Translations under genes and position numbers: made by a program | Assembly (NCBI RefSeq): GCF_910591885.1 | Contig: NC_063275.1 | Location: 14,372,501 to 14,436,500 of the forward strand | Direction of reading: 5' to 3' | DNA: 64,000 nt | DNA from: Bombus terrestris | Taxonomy: Eukaryota > Arthropoda > Insecta > Hymenoptera > Apidae | The notes under the pieces: generated by a model | Seen by the model: only the letters and a program-made list of their open reading frames with translations | Database searches by the model: none | Told to the model about the DNA's origin: nothing | Shown: one piece after another, positions 63,932 through 64,000 of the stretch | Layout: each line of letters starts with the position of its first letter | Position numbering within the stretch: the stretch's first letter is position 1

Positions 63932-64000
63932 GCTGAGACAATGGAGGTCAGGTCAGAGGACGTATTTATACGAACAGTATAGTTAGCCAAGGACTCCCAA
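63932..64000. repeat. Dispersed repeat, copy 2 (cut by window end)
   Basis: Direct-orientation relative of 44164-44235, aligned from GCTGAGACAATGGAGGTCAG to the window edge. The preceding 100 bases (63836-63931) look similar in style but could not be aligned with confidence. Confidence 0.45.

Overview
The window is nuclear DNA of an insect, most likely a bee (Hymenoptera). The signs are spliced short exons in very long non-coding stretches, frequent CpG and TCGA words, (TC)n/(TG)n microsatellites, and short TTAA- and TA-flanked non-autonomous DNA transposons. No operons, prokaryotic features, CRISPR arrays or rRNA/tRNA genes were seen. The placement within bees is inference.

The only gene I can support runs on the minus strand at the left end. 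Two coding exons, 8301-8481 and 1214-1316, are separated by a 7 kb intron. The first has a non-cytoplasmic N-terminus with a hydrophobic signal segment and ends on a GTAGGT donor in phase 1. The second starts after a TTTCAG acceptor with the two bases needed to complete that codon. It encodes the start of a discoidin (F5/8 type C) domain of the discoidin-domain-receptor type (C-x4-LGM-x2-G-x-IPDEDI-x-ASS) and ends on a perfect GTAAGT donor. This is the 5' coding end of a Ddr-like collagen-receptor gene. The remaining exons (rest of the discoidin domains, transmembrane segment, any kinase domain) lie beyond the left edge.

Upstream of the start codon (to the right) there are 3' splice-site candidates at 8546 and 8575, so at least one further 5' UTR exon probably lies to the right. 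The 55 kb from 8.6 to 64 kb has no coding exon I can recognise. It is either the giant first intron of this gene, intergenic DNA, or both. Its visible content is repeats: three piggyBac-type MITEs (19897-20151, 20240-20389, 48392-48651), Tc1/mariner-type elements or ends (26730-27131, 43226-43310, 62370-62810), two degenerate ~28 bp minisatellite arrays (9343-9550, 49049-49228), a diverged ~185 bp tandem duplication (24264-24592), a dispersed repeat pair (44164-44235 and 63932-64000) and several microsatellites. A GC/CpG-rich stretch at 50.7-51.8 kb, followed by strong plus-strand splice acceptors, is the best candidate for another promoter or non-coding transcript.

Nearly all open frames in the window are short chance ORFs in CpG-rich non-coding DNA and are not annotated as genes.
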